Positions 37,372 through 50,038 of a stretch of 64,000 nt of DNA are shown here, in pieces. The notes below the pieces were generated by a model, which did not search any database, was not told the origin of the DNA, and saw nothing but the letters and a program-made list of their open reading frames with translations. The position numbers and the translations under genes are program-made. Origin of the DNA: Paralvinella palmiformis (lineage: Eukaryota > Annelida > Polychaeta > Terebellida > Alvinellidae); NCBI GenBank assembly GCA_025642065.1, contig JAODUP010000484.1, positions 126,501 to 190,500 on the forward strand. Direction: 5' to 3'. Position 1 is the stretch's first letter. The number at the start of each line of letters is the position of its first letter.

Positions 37372-37383
37372 TACACACACACA

Positions 37384-37442
<59 letters not shown>
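37372..37442. repeat. (AC)n-(AT)n compound microsatellite
   Basis: (AC)n interrupted by AACACA, then perfect (AT)n at 37399-37442. Confidence 0.95.
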
Positions 37443-37443
<1 letters not shown>

Positions 37444-37529
37444 TAAATGAAGCGAGTACATGATAGATACAGTTTGGGGTTGCACCAAAGATGTTAAATC
37501 TGTACAAGGATGTAACCTGGTATGTTTTA

Positions 37530-38700
37530 ACAGAAACAACAATAAACATATAGGTAAATAAAAGTTCTTGCGGCACTGCTCGTTTTTTTAGCTATGCTAT
37601 GAGGATCCTGGGAATGACGTGTTTGATAACTGTGTACAAGAGAATTGTTTGTAAATTGTATTTGTAATTGAGTAAGTAAAGTACCAGTGATGTATGAATA
37701 CATTAATTTGCAGAGTTGGATATTATATATGTCCATTAATTTGGTAATGCCGAGCTGCTTAAAAAGTGGAGTTTTCGGTGCATTTTATCCGATATTGCAC
37801 ATATTTCTGATTGATTTATTCTGTAATATTTCAAGTTTATGCAGTCTGTATTGATATGCTGATCCCCATAACATTGTGTCATACGTAAGAGGAGAATGAA
37901 TAAGATTGTAGTATAATTATTTTAAATTATCGACAGACATATCTTTTGACCGTATTAACTGCATATGATCCACTGGATAACTGTTTGACAATATGATTAA
38001 TGGGTCATCCCACGCAAGTCCATCATCTATATAAATACTTAGGAATTTTGCATTTGTTAATTTCCCATTGTGATGGATGTTAAGTTATTGTTTGTGCTCT
38101 TTGGAGTAAACACAACAAAAATTGTCTTCTGAACATTCTATGAACATTTTTGCATAGAACCAGTCTGATAGTGCTTTCGGTATTTCGTAGTAATTCTCTT
38201 GGGTTTTGTGCAATATATTGTTGTATCGTCTGCAAATAAGATGCATTTTGAATGTGTTAATGCATGCGGTAAATCATTTGTATAGGTGATGAATAGGAGT
38301 TGGTCGAGAACACTTCCTTGGGCAACCCCACCGGTTACACTATGACTGGCAGAGTGTATAAGTGATGGTATGACACAAATTGGGACTTGTTTGTCAAATA
38401 GTTCCTGAACCACTCCAAAGCAACGCCGCGAACACCATAAACATGTAGCTTTTTCAACAAAATATTGCGATCTATTGTGTCAAATGGCTTAGAGAGGTCC
38501 AGAAATATTGCAAGTGTGATCAGGTTACTTTCAAGTGTGGCCAGAACATGGGCATAGAATTTGGAAACTGTGTCAATAGTAGAATGCGTCAATAGTAAAA
38601 TGCAGACATTTTTTCCGCCGGTATCCAAAAATCGGATTGATGAATATATCTCAATGTCTGTCAAAATGTTTGAAGAGAACTGCAGAGATTTCTATAATCA
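37530..38700 (-). mobile_element. Dead LINE (Jockey-superfamily style) reverse transcriptase
   Basis: On the minus strand, in order: [67 protein letters not shown] and CILFADDTTIY with the catalytic FADD box intact. Then (with shifts) a C-terminal part reads LHKLEILQNKSIRNM, followed by the frame 37527-37736. Several stops and at least three frame changes make it inactive. Its RT wording differs from copy B at 5641-7340, so it is another family. It lies inside the TTAA-bounded element. Confidence 0.8.
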
Positions 38701-39455
38701 GAGGTAAAATATGCCTCATTGTCTTGGTAGCAAATAGTAATAGTAATTATTTAATGTCATATACTGATATAGAATGATACAATATGAACTTATTTTTGGT
38801 GCATTAATTACAGGTAAAATAATTATTTAAATAAAATATAAACATATAATGGGACATTCATGGGCAGAATAATAGATATGTACTATATGTAGTCATAGAA
38901 TCAAAATGTGCCACACACACACAATTAACACTTTATCAGCTTGGTTTTCACGTCTCTGTACACTTTAGTGCATGAATCAATTTCTTAATTAGATCCTTTT
39001 GTGACCAAGGAAAAGAATGATCACCTCTTTCATTGCACTGTAGGCATGATTATTAAAGCTATTTGTGTTGAATTTCACTAACCGTCTTAAGAAACTATAA
39101 CTGTTTACTTTGCTTTTGGGGAATCCCAAGGACTGGGTTGCTCGTAGCGCCATCTATCAAATTGTTTTCGTGAGTAGGTTCCCTATTACAAGGATTCTTT
39201 GGTCATTTCATTAACACATGAGCCTGTTTGGACTAACTATAATGTAATGTTTGTAAATATGTAGTACTCCTGAGAATTTAATAGGAAAGTAAACTGTTCC
39301 TTTAACTTAATTATCAAGTGCACTGTGATACGATTGAAGCATCACTAAATTAAGGCAAATTTAGATGTATCTATTAATTTGCAGGAACTGTTTATAATTC
39401 CTACACATGTTGACAATATTATGACAACTTCAAAATGCTGCTGCTACCACTACTA

Positions 39456-39456
39456 C

Positions 39457-39500
<44 letters not shown>

Positions 39501-39501
39501 T
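39456..39501. repeat. (AAT)n microsatellite
   Basis: About 15 AAT units abutting the left end of repeat family III copy 3. Confidence 0.95.
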
Positions 39502-39529
39502 AGATTTAATACATAGCCGTTACTATATA

Positions 39530-40020
39530 TGTCTGAGCTACTCATCAGCCGGTGGAAAACAAATAATCAGGGGTTTTTGTACGTGACAAATATGTCACGC
39601 ACACAGGGAAGCGGTTGATGTAGGCTACTCACAAAAAGCGGAAGCAAATAAAAAAAGGACTATTTGACACCGCATCTCACAGTTAACAACACGTGCTTGT
39701 GGTTCAATAGTAGGTTAACATATATACAAAATAAATATTTTAACACCACAGTTTACATTCAGCAGTATTTTTTTTTTTTTGGCTCAAAGGTAACCTATGC
39801 ATCAGAATAATAGTTCGACACCACAGATGCTGACACCAGTTTCATTCTGGATTCGAATAAGTAAACAAATTCTACCTATATTAATCGTATCGACAGACGC
39901 CCGACAGGTTCGACGTCGTAAGTTGTCTAATAAGATTGAAAAGCTAAGCCTTCCATATGTTCTCAGCGCGTCAACCAACATTACAATTTGTTGAACACGT
40001 GACAAAAACGTGTTGTGTAC
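39530..40020 (+). repeat. Dispersed repeat family III, copy 3
   Basis: It contains the segments of both copy 1 and copy 2 in one continuous piece: GAGCTACTCATCAGCC, ACAAATATGTCACGC, GGGAAGCGGTTGATGTAGGC, TTTGACACCGCATCTCACAG, CATATATACAAAATAAATA and TTTCATTCTGGATTCGAATA. It therefore sets the order of the family consensus. It abuts an (AAT)n array. Confidence 0.75.
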
Positions 40021-40024
40021 ATTA

Positions 40025-40660
40025 ACTACATATGAAAGAATCGAAATGACTCGGCTATATTGTTAGAACTAAATACAGAATTTAAAAAAAAATCTAACAG
40101 AAGACTATCCACACAAGAAAGCATATTGTTGTTATTCAGACGTGTCATTTATTTAATACAAATCGTTTAATGTTTATTTCTGTAATATCTATTTCCTGGA
40201 AACCAAGCAACGAGCAATGCCAAAGTTATAATGATTACTGGAAATGTTTATCAGGTGTCAGGGAGCAGTTTACTAACACGATCCCCCCCCCAAACAAAAA
40301 AACTCAAACTACGAGCGATAAAGCAGGAAGATGATACTTTAATAATGCGAAACTGAAACCAATTACACTTGTGACTGCTGACATAGAGATAAAAAGGTAT
40401 CCTCACGTAGCAAAATCAATTAATGAAGCTACTATGATGTTTGATCTCATCAAAGCGGCTTTACTGTTTTTCATAAAGTTAGAGTACCCAGAATATGACG
40501 TCATCTGGTCGGCATACTATAAAATAGACTAAGAGATAGAGAAGATCGAGAACGGAGCACCAAAACTGGTAACCAGTCTACGATCTCTACCATATATAAT
40601 AAACAAATCTGCCACCAATTATTAGTTGCATATAAACGTCAGTTCTTCCCTATAAGATAT
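40025..40660. other. No gene recognised
   Basis: AT-rich with a C8 homopolymer near 40285. No coding signal. Confidence 0.4.
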
Positions 40661-40844
40661 CAATTTCAATTCAGCTCAATTCAATAACTTTATTCCGAAA
40701 CATTACATCCATATAAAAAAAGGGAAACTAAACTATGTCAAATAATTATATACATAAAGCATTTACGCCACACTACTCATGATACTCTGGAATTTTGCAT
40801 TGCCCGATCTAGCTATGGACGCAAAAAAGTATACATATTTTACA

Positions 40845-40892
40845 AGTAGGTAAACCTCTTGACACAAGTGGGTAAACCTCTTGACACAAACT
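40845..40892. repeat. Short tandem duplication
   Basis: GGTAAACCTCTTGACACAA occurs twice in tandem, 23 bases apart. Confidence 0.85.
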
Positions 40893-41144
40893 CGCACTAC
40901 AATCTCGAGGTTCATTGCATAACAATCAAAAAACATTATTGTAGGATACACAGTTTTCTACTAGACTCTGCTCTATAGTAACACCACAGATGGCATGTAT
41001 ATAATGAAGTAAGTAGGGTTTAAATAAATTAAATTTTACAGATTCTGTACACATGTAAAACTTTCGGATCAAGGTATTACCTTGAGCATAAATTCTCTTC
41101 TATTGCCTAGACATGTTATCATTGTCACTGAGATCTTCTATGAT

Positions 41145-41200
41145 GATGACGATTGATGTTTTACGGCCACTTTTGTGCACATGGTAAGCTAAATTGACCG
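41145..41200 (-). mobile_element. 5'-truncated SINE family I nested in a LINE
   Basis: The minus strand reads AATTTAGCTTACCATGTGC then ACAAAAGTGGCCGTAAAAC and ATCAATCGTCATC, the family I 3' end. It is bounded by TCTTCTATGAT (41134-41144) and TCTTCTGTGAT (41201-41211), an 11-base duplication with one mismatch. Removing it and one duplication copy restores a LINE-like reading (ITEDLSDNDNMSRQ). Confidence 0.8.
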
Positions 41201-41849
41201 TCTTCTGTGATAATATGCCCAAAATATTTACATTTACTAAACCTCGGTAATGTTTCACCATTTTCTGAATGTGTATATCTTTAAACCTTTTGCAACAAAA
41301 TATCATAACGTTACTTTTTGTATTTAATATCACGTTCTAACCCATATTCTGAACATGCAGATAAGAACATTGATAAACCCACAGATGAAGGAGGCATGAG
41401 CACTAAGTTCTCAGTATACATCAAATAGTTCATTAACGTGGAACCTATTATGCATCCAGCGTTTAACCTGTTTAACTTGTTACTAAGATCATCCGTATTA
41501 AACACACAAACACACACAAAATAATTCCTCCTTAACGCACCGCGTTACTAGCGGAAAAATTGTAGGACATGTTATTTTTCCAACGTACATACATTGTTTT
41601 AGTAGTATACAAAAATATTAAAATCCTAACTATATACAAAGGTATGCCTCACTTTATATGTTTCTCAAATAGAACATAATGATTTACACGATCAAAAGCT
41701 TTGGATGCATTAAAAAAACAGGAGTATACATTACTATTCAAACTCCTATATTTTAGCACAGCCTCTTTGAAGGCATATATACACTTGATTGCCAAACTGA
41801 TTATTACATGAAGTAGTTAGGCTGTATGCAATACGGTCATTAATAATTA

Positions 41850-42360
41850 TAAGAGTACAGTTTGTAGCATATAAATATCATTGATATAACCATCAGTTAC
41901 TGTGTTATAAAATGCATTATAATCATCTTGGTAGTTGTCCTTGCTGTGTTGCTGTAGATATAGTGGTTTCTAACCAACGATTTTGAATCTTTTCCGAAGG
42001 ACTCCTGAAGATGGTCATCCTGGTAGCCATAGTGAGTTTGTAATATTGGCAGCCTACTTCTGGGAGGCTTCTAACTACTGGATACTGATCAAGTTGTATT
42101 TTTCAGTTTTCTAAATGATAGCTAAATCGAAATAAAAATTATTTCTTTTGATATTTTTGTCTCACTTTTTGTTATAAACGGGGATTTATTTTTAGTTTAT
42201 TTGATATAAACATTATATAATTATACGAAATATATATCTAGGCTATAAATATTCTACTCTTATATCATTATGTTATATATAAAAACATGTTTTTATCCAT
42301 AAGTTTGACATACATACAATTAGATCTGATTTAAAACCTATACGTACACATACAAAATAT
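41850..42360. other. No gene recognised; possible LINE upstream part
   Basis: Minus-strand frames at 41880-42080 may be the upstream part of the dead LINE, but I recognise no motif. Confidence 0.35.
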
Positions 42361-42715
42361 TTACATATAATATAGGCCGGTATTATTTAGCCGACAGCCT
42401 GGTCCCGAACGATAGAAAACGATCTTAATTATCCGGTAGCCGGGTCCCGAAGGAAAGTATCGGCGACTGCTTACCCGCAGCCGGGTATTCAATACTAATT
42501 TGTGTTCTTGTTCAGCCGGCATTGCCGGATGCGCAACAACATAAACCTTCACTCGGTGGCCGGCAAGCCCAGCTGGGTCATGGCAAAATGAGTGGCTGCG
42601 TTGGTGTAGATGCACAAGGTTTAGTTTATAGTGATTCACTGGGGAACCGAATCTTTTCCGGGTGGGCAGGAGACAACATCTTCACTGGGGAACCGGCAGC
42701 CGGGTGAATAATGGC
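42361..42715. repeat. GC-rich patch of short CCGG-centred repeats
   Basis: Motifs such as CAGCCGGGT, CCGGTAGCCGGGTCCCGAA and TTCACTGGGGAACCG (twice, about 42634 and 42680) are scattered through about 350 bases in very AT-rich DNA, ending about 430 bases before TARBP1. No protein is evident. Confidence 0.6.
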
Positions 42716-43143
42716 TTCCTATAAACATAATATGTTCATTATAGTTTAGATCTATAACCATATCATTCTATGTCTTAATTTCGGGGGCTAATCACTGAGT
42801 CATAAACACTCCTTAATTAGTTTCTGTTTTATTATTATTTCTTCGTTATTTGATAATGTTCTATCACAATGTACGAAATGATCTGCCCCGAACAAAATGT
42901 TCGGTCTACCAACCTGCGACAGAGTAATATATCTTGTTGCGCTAACATGTGCGGATGATGTACGGTCATGTTTACGAAATAATTCCTTCATCGTGTGGCC
43001 ATACATAATGTAATATGTGACTTATTTAAATAACAGTATAATCTAGAGATATTAGCAATAGGAAGTTAATACCTATTGCGGCATATTCCTCCTTTTAAAG
43101 TGATATTTATTGGCTAGTAATTTGTGAGCGATAATAAGGAAAT

Positions 43144-44322
43144 ATGTCTGGAGACCAGCGTCCAGCACTTGATTTTAAGTGCACTGATATATTGCTAACC
43201 CAGATTAATGTCACCAAATCTATTGCTACAGTTATCGCTACATTGACGGAGTGCGTATGCAATGTAACGCTTGATAATATCGACATCATCATACATAATC
43301 TGGATGTTTTAGGTGTTCTGCTTTGTCGCCAAACGACTATTAGATCTGCAACATGTACAGGCAATGGGCATGGCAGCACAGATAACATTACTACTTTATC
43401 AGCAGATAATGACAGTGATTACTGCCAAGATTTACCAAGTCAAGCAGGAGATCATCAGAACTTCATCGAAAGTAATGATTTCCATACAAAGGTGACCACC
43501 CTTGTTATTATACCACTTCTGAATAGTTTGAACAGTTGGAAGCTATCGAGCAACCATATTCGTAGAGTTTGTAGTAGCATTGTTATAGTCACAACTGAGC
43601 TGTGTTCATATCCAAATTGCCTTCATAATCTTGTAAATGTTTCCTATCAGATGATAAAGGAGAGCACTGCAAACTCTAAGTTCTCAGATTGTGCCGACCA
43701 TGACAATGAATCAACCGTTGTCTTAATGCACTTAGAACTACTTACTAGGATACTTGAGAAATGTGGACAGGATATCCCATGGTATCAGACTATTAGAGAA
43801 CAATTACTGAATGAATCATCTAGAATAATGCTGCTCGCAGATGAAAAAATAGTTGGACAGCTGTTAGGCTCACTGTTACCTGTCTTAATTGGTGACACAC
43901 CAAAAGATACAGATATTAACTTGATTTGGAATACAGTACTAAGCTGTTCACACAATTGCAGATGTACCGCTAAAATGGAGTCACTTGGTTTGCTGAGTGA
44001 AAGGGCCATCTTTCTTGTGTGCAGCGTTGCAGATATCTTCTTTCCTGCTACTGGATTTTCTCATGATGTGTTAACCCTATTACTAGGGCCAGATATCTGG
44101 CATATTATACAATCAGGGGTCTTTCATGAGTCTTCATTGACCAGAAAAAGAGCAATGTATCTGCTAAAGAGATTACTTGATGTTATTCAGACACAGAACA
44201 TTGAGCTTATTCCAGAAGAATGTGAACAGCCTCGATTTTGGTGGACAGATTCCCAAAAAACACAACTGTCCGAACTGTGGATGAATTATATTCTTCTTGT
44301 AGAAACACTTGAGGAAAAACAG
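43144..44322 (+). CDS. TARBP1: TARBP1 exon 1
   Basis: 393 codons, MSGDQRP to LEEKQ, phase 0 at the donor CAG|GTGAAA. Helix-rich with no catalytic motif. The part ending [16 protein letters not shown] is the most conserved-looking stretch. The open frame would run on to 44403 if unspliced. Confidence 0.9.
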
Positions 44323-47300
44323 GTGAAATATGTATTTTTCTCCCAAAAAGAGTATGTACAAATTACTACAATTAATATTTTTAAAAAGAGTTTAAGTTAC
44401 TAAATTTAAAGTAAGTTAGTATGTACAATTAATATTTTTAAAAGGAGTTCAAGTTACTAAATTTAAAGTAAGTTAGTATGTACAATTAATATTTTTTAAG
44501 GGAGTTCAAGTTACTAAATTTAAAGTGAGTGAGTATGTACAATTAATAGAATAACAGGAATAGTGGATCTTGCTGATTTTGGTAGTATTAGTATTAATAT
44601 ACTATTACTACCTAAGTACAAAATACTATTACTAATAGTATTTTGTAGTTGAATAAATCATTAATGAATTATTCATGTTATAAACTACTTTCATTTCATA
44701 CTGAGAATATGCAACTTTCCTTTAATCTTTGTTAAGTAATTTGTTTTTAATTCAATGTATGAATAATAAATTTTTAGATTCATGTTATCAGACCACTGAT
44801 GCCAAGATTTCAACTTCTGCTAAATGCTGCTAGTTATGATACAGAAGATCAAACAGGTAAAATATTTTCTGGCTAATATTGTTTTTAACTTTAAAGCAAA
44901 TCATAGTTACCCAAAAATTGGGATTTTTAATAAATCAGAATACTGTTTATTGCATACATGGGGTCAATTCCGGAATTGGAATTGATTATTTAAAAAAAAT
45001 GAATTGGAATTGAGAAATCTTGAATTGGAATAGAAAAGTTTTGAATTCCTACAAAACAATTAAATCCAAAAATTAATATACCATTTTTACAATGTTAACA
45101 CTTACATGTGGTGTTACCAATATACTGAAACCATAATGATCCAGAGCTTTGGTTCCTTTTATATATATATATATATATATATCAGATATGCACACAGACT
45201 GTGGCACCCCAAGTGAGCAGTTAGCCACTGTGACACCACCATATAGCATACCTGTAATCTATATAGAGATGTTGCTATTTAGGAATTAATTAATTTTATC
45301 ATCTCACCAGGAATGCCAATCTGGAGCCAAAGTTTGCCCCTCCTCTTCTCAAACTGTAACTACTATAGCCTGTCCCCAGACTTAACTGTTTAATAACCAT
45401 TTGAGAGATTTTGCAAACTTACCATATGTCATTGGTTTAGTACCCAGCAGGGTTGTGAAACTAAATACAGGGTCTGACCCCTGCTGGGCGGAGCTAAGCA
45501 AATACATTAATTTTAAGGCTCCTACTGGGCAGTGGAATATAAACATACCTTTGATGATTACAAAATATACTCTTACATGGGGATGCACCCAAGGCTATGA
45601 TCCACCACATGATATAATACCTCTTTAGCTAACCACAAAGCATTCCTGTATTCTATATAGAGATATTACTATTTAGGAATTTACCCCCATTCAATATTTA
45701 GAACAGGCAAAATTAAATTAAATCCACAAATTAATTAACCATTTAATTTTTTAATTCAGAAATATTTCTTTCATGACAATCCTACTTGGAATATAAACTA
45801 CTCGGAGTATGTATTCCAAGTAAGTACTCGGAGTATCTACTCATGGTAAAAAATATTATGCAAAAAGAATTGGAATTGATAAATTTGAGGTGGAATTGAC
45901 CAAATGGAATTGAGTGGAATTAGAATTGACAAAATGGAATTGACTGGTTTATAGCCATGCAAAATCAATTTTTTTTCTGTTAATGATTCCAGTGTGTCAC
46001 CACTAATTTATTAAATAAAACAAATTGTCTGGTGCTGGACATTTTAAACCAGAAGATGTGATCACAAGTGTAGCCTTAAGTTTCAGACACTGCTTGATGT
46101 TTGCACATAGATGTTCAATCTTACTTAACTGCACTGTTCCTACACTCAATGCGCTTGGATTTAGTCCCATCCAATTTTTGGAAAAAAAACATCCACACAT
46201 GGTCACCAGGTCTACCACCCTTAATAGTGGCCATATTTGATTACTCTGTTAACAGCAGCAAAATAGTAAGAACTTATTCAGTGTATATATTACTTTGAGA
46301 GACAATGAGATTATAATTCAGTCTTCACTTTCCCCCACTTTATATCCCTTTGGTTGTATGGATGATGATGATTGGTGTTTTATGGCCACTTTTGTGCACG
46401 TGGTAGGCTAAATGGGCCGAATGACCTCTAAAGGTAATGAAGCGAAGTCAAAGATGAAACAACCTTCAGATATGCCCATGCCGAGATTCGAAAATGGGAA
46501 GTGATCTGTGATCCAACATGCAACTGCTAGAGCACAGAGGTGCCCCTTTGGTTGTATGGAAGCCACATATAAAATTAACCAAGTGTAACTCTTTCACATG
46601 GGAATGTTACAAGATGGATTCATAGAAGTCATTTTATACAATTTTCCTTTATTTAATCCTACTTAAAATTGGCAAATAATTTTAGTGCATACCTTGATCA
46701 CCTGCCACATTAAGTGAAGCCATTGGCATTGCATGGTCAACCACAGTTTAGTATATCAGCATTATAGTCAAAGTAAAAGGCAGTGCACTTTCTAATAGAT
46801 CAATTCACCTCCTGGGCTTCAGAAGCCAATTTAACAAACTCAACCAATCAGAACAGATCAGTTGGTTCAGGCCACCAACATATTATAACATCTTACATAA
46901 TTACTACAGTGTGATAGTGTCTAATCATTTCCACCAATAGTATAATGTCTCAAATATTGGATTATGTTGATTGGTGCACATTGTGAGCATCTTAACATCT
47001 TAAAAATGCATACCATTCCAACAACTATTTTTCATGTGTATAAAATGTATAAATTTGTGAGTCAGTATACTGAGAAAACCCTGAGTTTAACCCAGTGTAG
47101 CAGGAAATCACACACCCTCTAAATCAGAAACACCCACTCATGATTTCCTAGGAAATTGAAAACCCCCTGCCCATATATGGTCATGGGGTTTGGGGATTTC
47201 CTAGGAAATCACAATCCCCCCCTGCAAATCACAAACCCCCTCATAATATATGACACATACCAGTAGTGATGGTGTTTTTAATTGCATCTCACCATCTCCT

Positions 47301-47773
47301 GCCATGTGTGATTTTAATACGAACAACATATATTTGTACATTATGAATGGATCATATTGGACTTTTTGCACAAAATTAATTTTGTTTTGTTTAAGAACAG
47401 TTTAAAGTAGAGTATGTCTGTTAAATTGCAACAAAAAGTATTTCATCTCATAGGTCAGGTTTCAATCTAATATCTAAAGAAATAGGAATATTAAAATGTA
47501 GTTGTAGAATAATTTCTTCATGTGGTAAAATACACTGCCTCTGTTCCTAACCTCTCTCCATTGCACATGTATTCATTCAGTAGTGTCACAAAACAAGGGA
47601 ATAGCTGCCTCCTTTCTATTTTACCATATTCTTTTGTTCTAACTACAAATTTTCTCATCCATCTGCACAAATATATTTATTATTTTTATGTATTTAAAAT
47701 AATATCACAGTTGTGATATAAAAGTGATTATATTTTAACCTCTCCCTGTCACCATTAGAAAAAAAGTGAGATC

Positions 47774-47810
<37 letters not shown>

Positions 47811-49768
47811 CATGCATGGGGAATAGGGTGTTAGTACAGTCAGTAGCAGTGCTGGGTTTGTAATGCTAAGAATTGCAATTTGAATCTCGCCGTTATCCTT
47901 AAAAAAATCTGACTTTCTTTTTAGGTCCAGCTACAACAAGCTCTAGTACCATATTTACTGTATTCATGTATTATCAAACTGGATTTCATGGGGGGTGCAA
48001 TTCCCAGGGAGGGTTATGATTTCCTAGGAAATTACATACCCTGGAGTGTGCAATTTCAAGGGGTTTGTAATTAACTGCTATACCTGGTTCAACTAGTAAA
48101 ACCTAGGTTTAACCCACCAGGCTGAACTAAACCAGTTCAACCCGGGTTAAACTCCAACCTTGCCCCACATACATGTTTTCCTTTCCCCACAACTTTAGTC
48201 TTATCAAAACATAATCTCACATAATCCTGTTTTCGGAAATTGGCAAGTATCAATATATACTGGTAAATTACACAAAATTTTGTTTCTGGTATGTACTCAG
48301 CATGAGATAACTATCATTATTGAATCTATGTGAATGTTCACCTTGTATACCTGTCCTGCCTAAACACCAACGCCTTAATATTAGCTTAATGATCCCCTAA
48401 ATGCATAGAAAAGATGTGACTTCACATGACCAAATTAGAAAACAGCATAGTGGTAGATGACGTTATTCTCAGGACTCAGTCACTCACCTTTAATGAACAT
48501 ATATCAACAACCTGCAAAGAGGCAGGATGCCAATTAAATGCTCTCCGTCGGTTGTCAAATATATTGAATGAGAGAGAAAATTATGTATTGTTTGAATGTT
48601 TCATTATGTCACATTTTAACTACTGTCCAGCTGTTTGGCATTTCTGCAAAATATCCTGTATTTAGAAAATATCCAGAAGCAGGCATTGCGCTATATTATA
48701 AAAGATTATTCATCCACGTATACAGAATTACGAAATATGGCTTGCAACCTCTTCTGTATGTACATAGAATCAAGCTTATTATGATTGAAATATTTAAAAT
48801 TATTCATAAAATAGGACTTAATTATCTACATGAACTATTTGTTTGAAAGGTACACATTCATTATGTCGAGACCTACCTCTATAAATCTAAATACAAATAC
48901 AACAATACATACATCAATCTAAATATAAAATGTTCCATACCTCCACATATCGATACATATATACATATACCTATACATGTGTCTGGTCTACTCATCAACC
49001 TGTGAGGTCCAGTTAATTTGCTTTTCGTATGCGACAAATATGTCACGCCCACAGGAAAGTGTGTGTGTGTTACCGACCTGAAATAAAGTTGTATCTTATC
49101 TCATGTCAGATCATCCCCAAATTCATCCAATTTACCATATTAAAGCAATGTGGTTTCACTCCACACCTTTTATTGGGTTGATCTCCCAAGATTATCCCAA
49201 CCAGAGATTTAGGAGAATTATCACTGATTAGTATGACTATGACATGGTATTAAAATATAATTACAATTCAGTTATAAATATATGTAAGAATAATTATCTA
49301 GTATAAGTAACAATTGGTTTTAAAGAACATTAATTTTTTGTACTGGAAGTTAATTGAAAAGTGTATGTTTACAAAATAATCAGTAAAACTAAAAATAAAT
49401 GGAATAATAAAAATCAGATTAGTCAAAAAAAATCAATAAAACATAAAAAAATTCAAAGCACATAATTTTTTGCTTTGATTAAATCATTTTGTTAAGCCAT
49501 TAGATGTATTTCGGTTACATACCTTCAATTATAAGCAAAAATGTTACAGTGTGATCTCTGGACCCAGGTTGAGTTATATATAAGCAAATGTGTGTGTTTA
49601 TCTCTACGTTCACAAAAAGTTCTGACAAAAGGGTCTTAAATGGCAGTGAATATGACATTGGTTGGGACTATGATGTTTACTCATTAATTTATTTATTTAT
49701 TATTCTAAGCCCTTAGTTATCTTTAATTAATTTAATTAAAGTTAATTTGAGTATGTATGTGTGTGTAG

Positions 49769-49805
<37 letters not shown>

Positions 49806-49999
49806 AATAAAATTGTATCTGTGTGTTCGACAAAAAAGTGGTGAATATGCCATTATTTAGGAATATATGAGATGAACTAATCACACACACACACCTACAT
49901 TTATGCTTACACACTCAAATAATTGGGTTCTCACACCATACATGCTTCATGTAGCAGCTTATTGCTACAATGATAGATCAGATTTATTAATCAGTGTTC

Positions 50000-50038
<39 letters not shown>

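Larger units (their letters stand above)
36249..39305. mobile_element. TTAA-bounded inverted-repeat element with a nested LINE
   Basis: TTAA at 36249-36252 is followed by GGGAACAGTTCACTCTC. The complement of the other end (TTAA at 39302-39305) reads AGGAACAGTTTACTTTC, a match of 14 of 17. TTAA duplications are typical of piggyBac- and Kolobok-type transposons. The left subterminal region (about 36330-36375) is clearly similar to 54420-54465, where a second, shorter element lies. The interior holds a dead LINE, an (AC)n-(AT)n array at 37372-37442 and a possible first exon at 36734. No transposase was recognised, so the superfamily is open. Confidence 0.55.
40662..41850 (-). mobile_element. Dead LINE with AATTG-type 3' tail and nested SINE
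   Basis: On the minus strand, frames read YAFKEAVLKYRSLN, SCFFNASKAFDRVNHYVLFE, NTDDLSNKLNRLNAGCIIG, LMNYLMYTENLVLM (the YADD box degraded to YTEN), PPSSVGLSMFLSACSEYGLE and SNVMIFCCKRFKDIH. The 3' end near 40700-40662 reads TTCGGAATAAAGTTATTG and then AATTGAGCTGAATTG-type tail repeats. It has lost both catalytic aspartates. This motif set (NASKAFDRVNH, CxIG-x-x-x-NYLMYADDLVL, GL-x-x-LL-x-x-C-x-x-YG) marks another LINE family. A short SINE is nested at 41145-41200. Confidence 0.75.
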
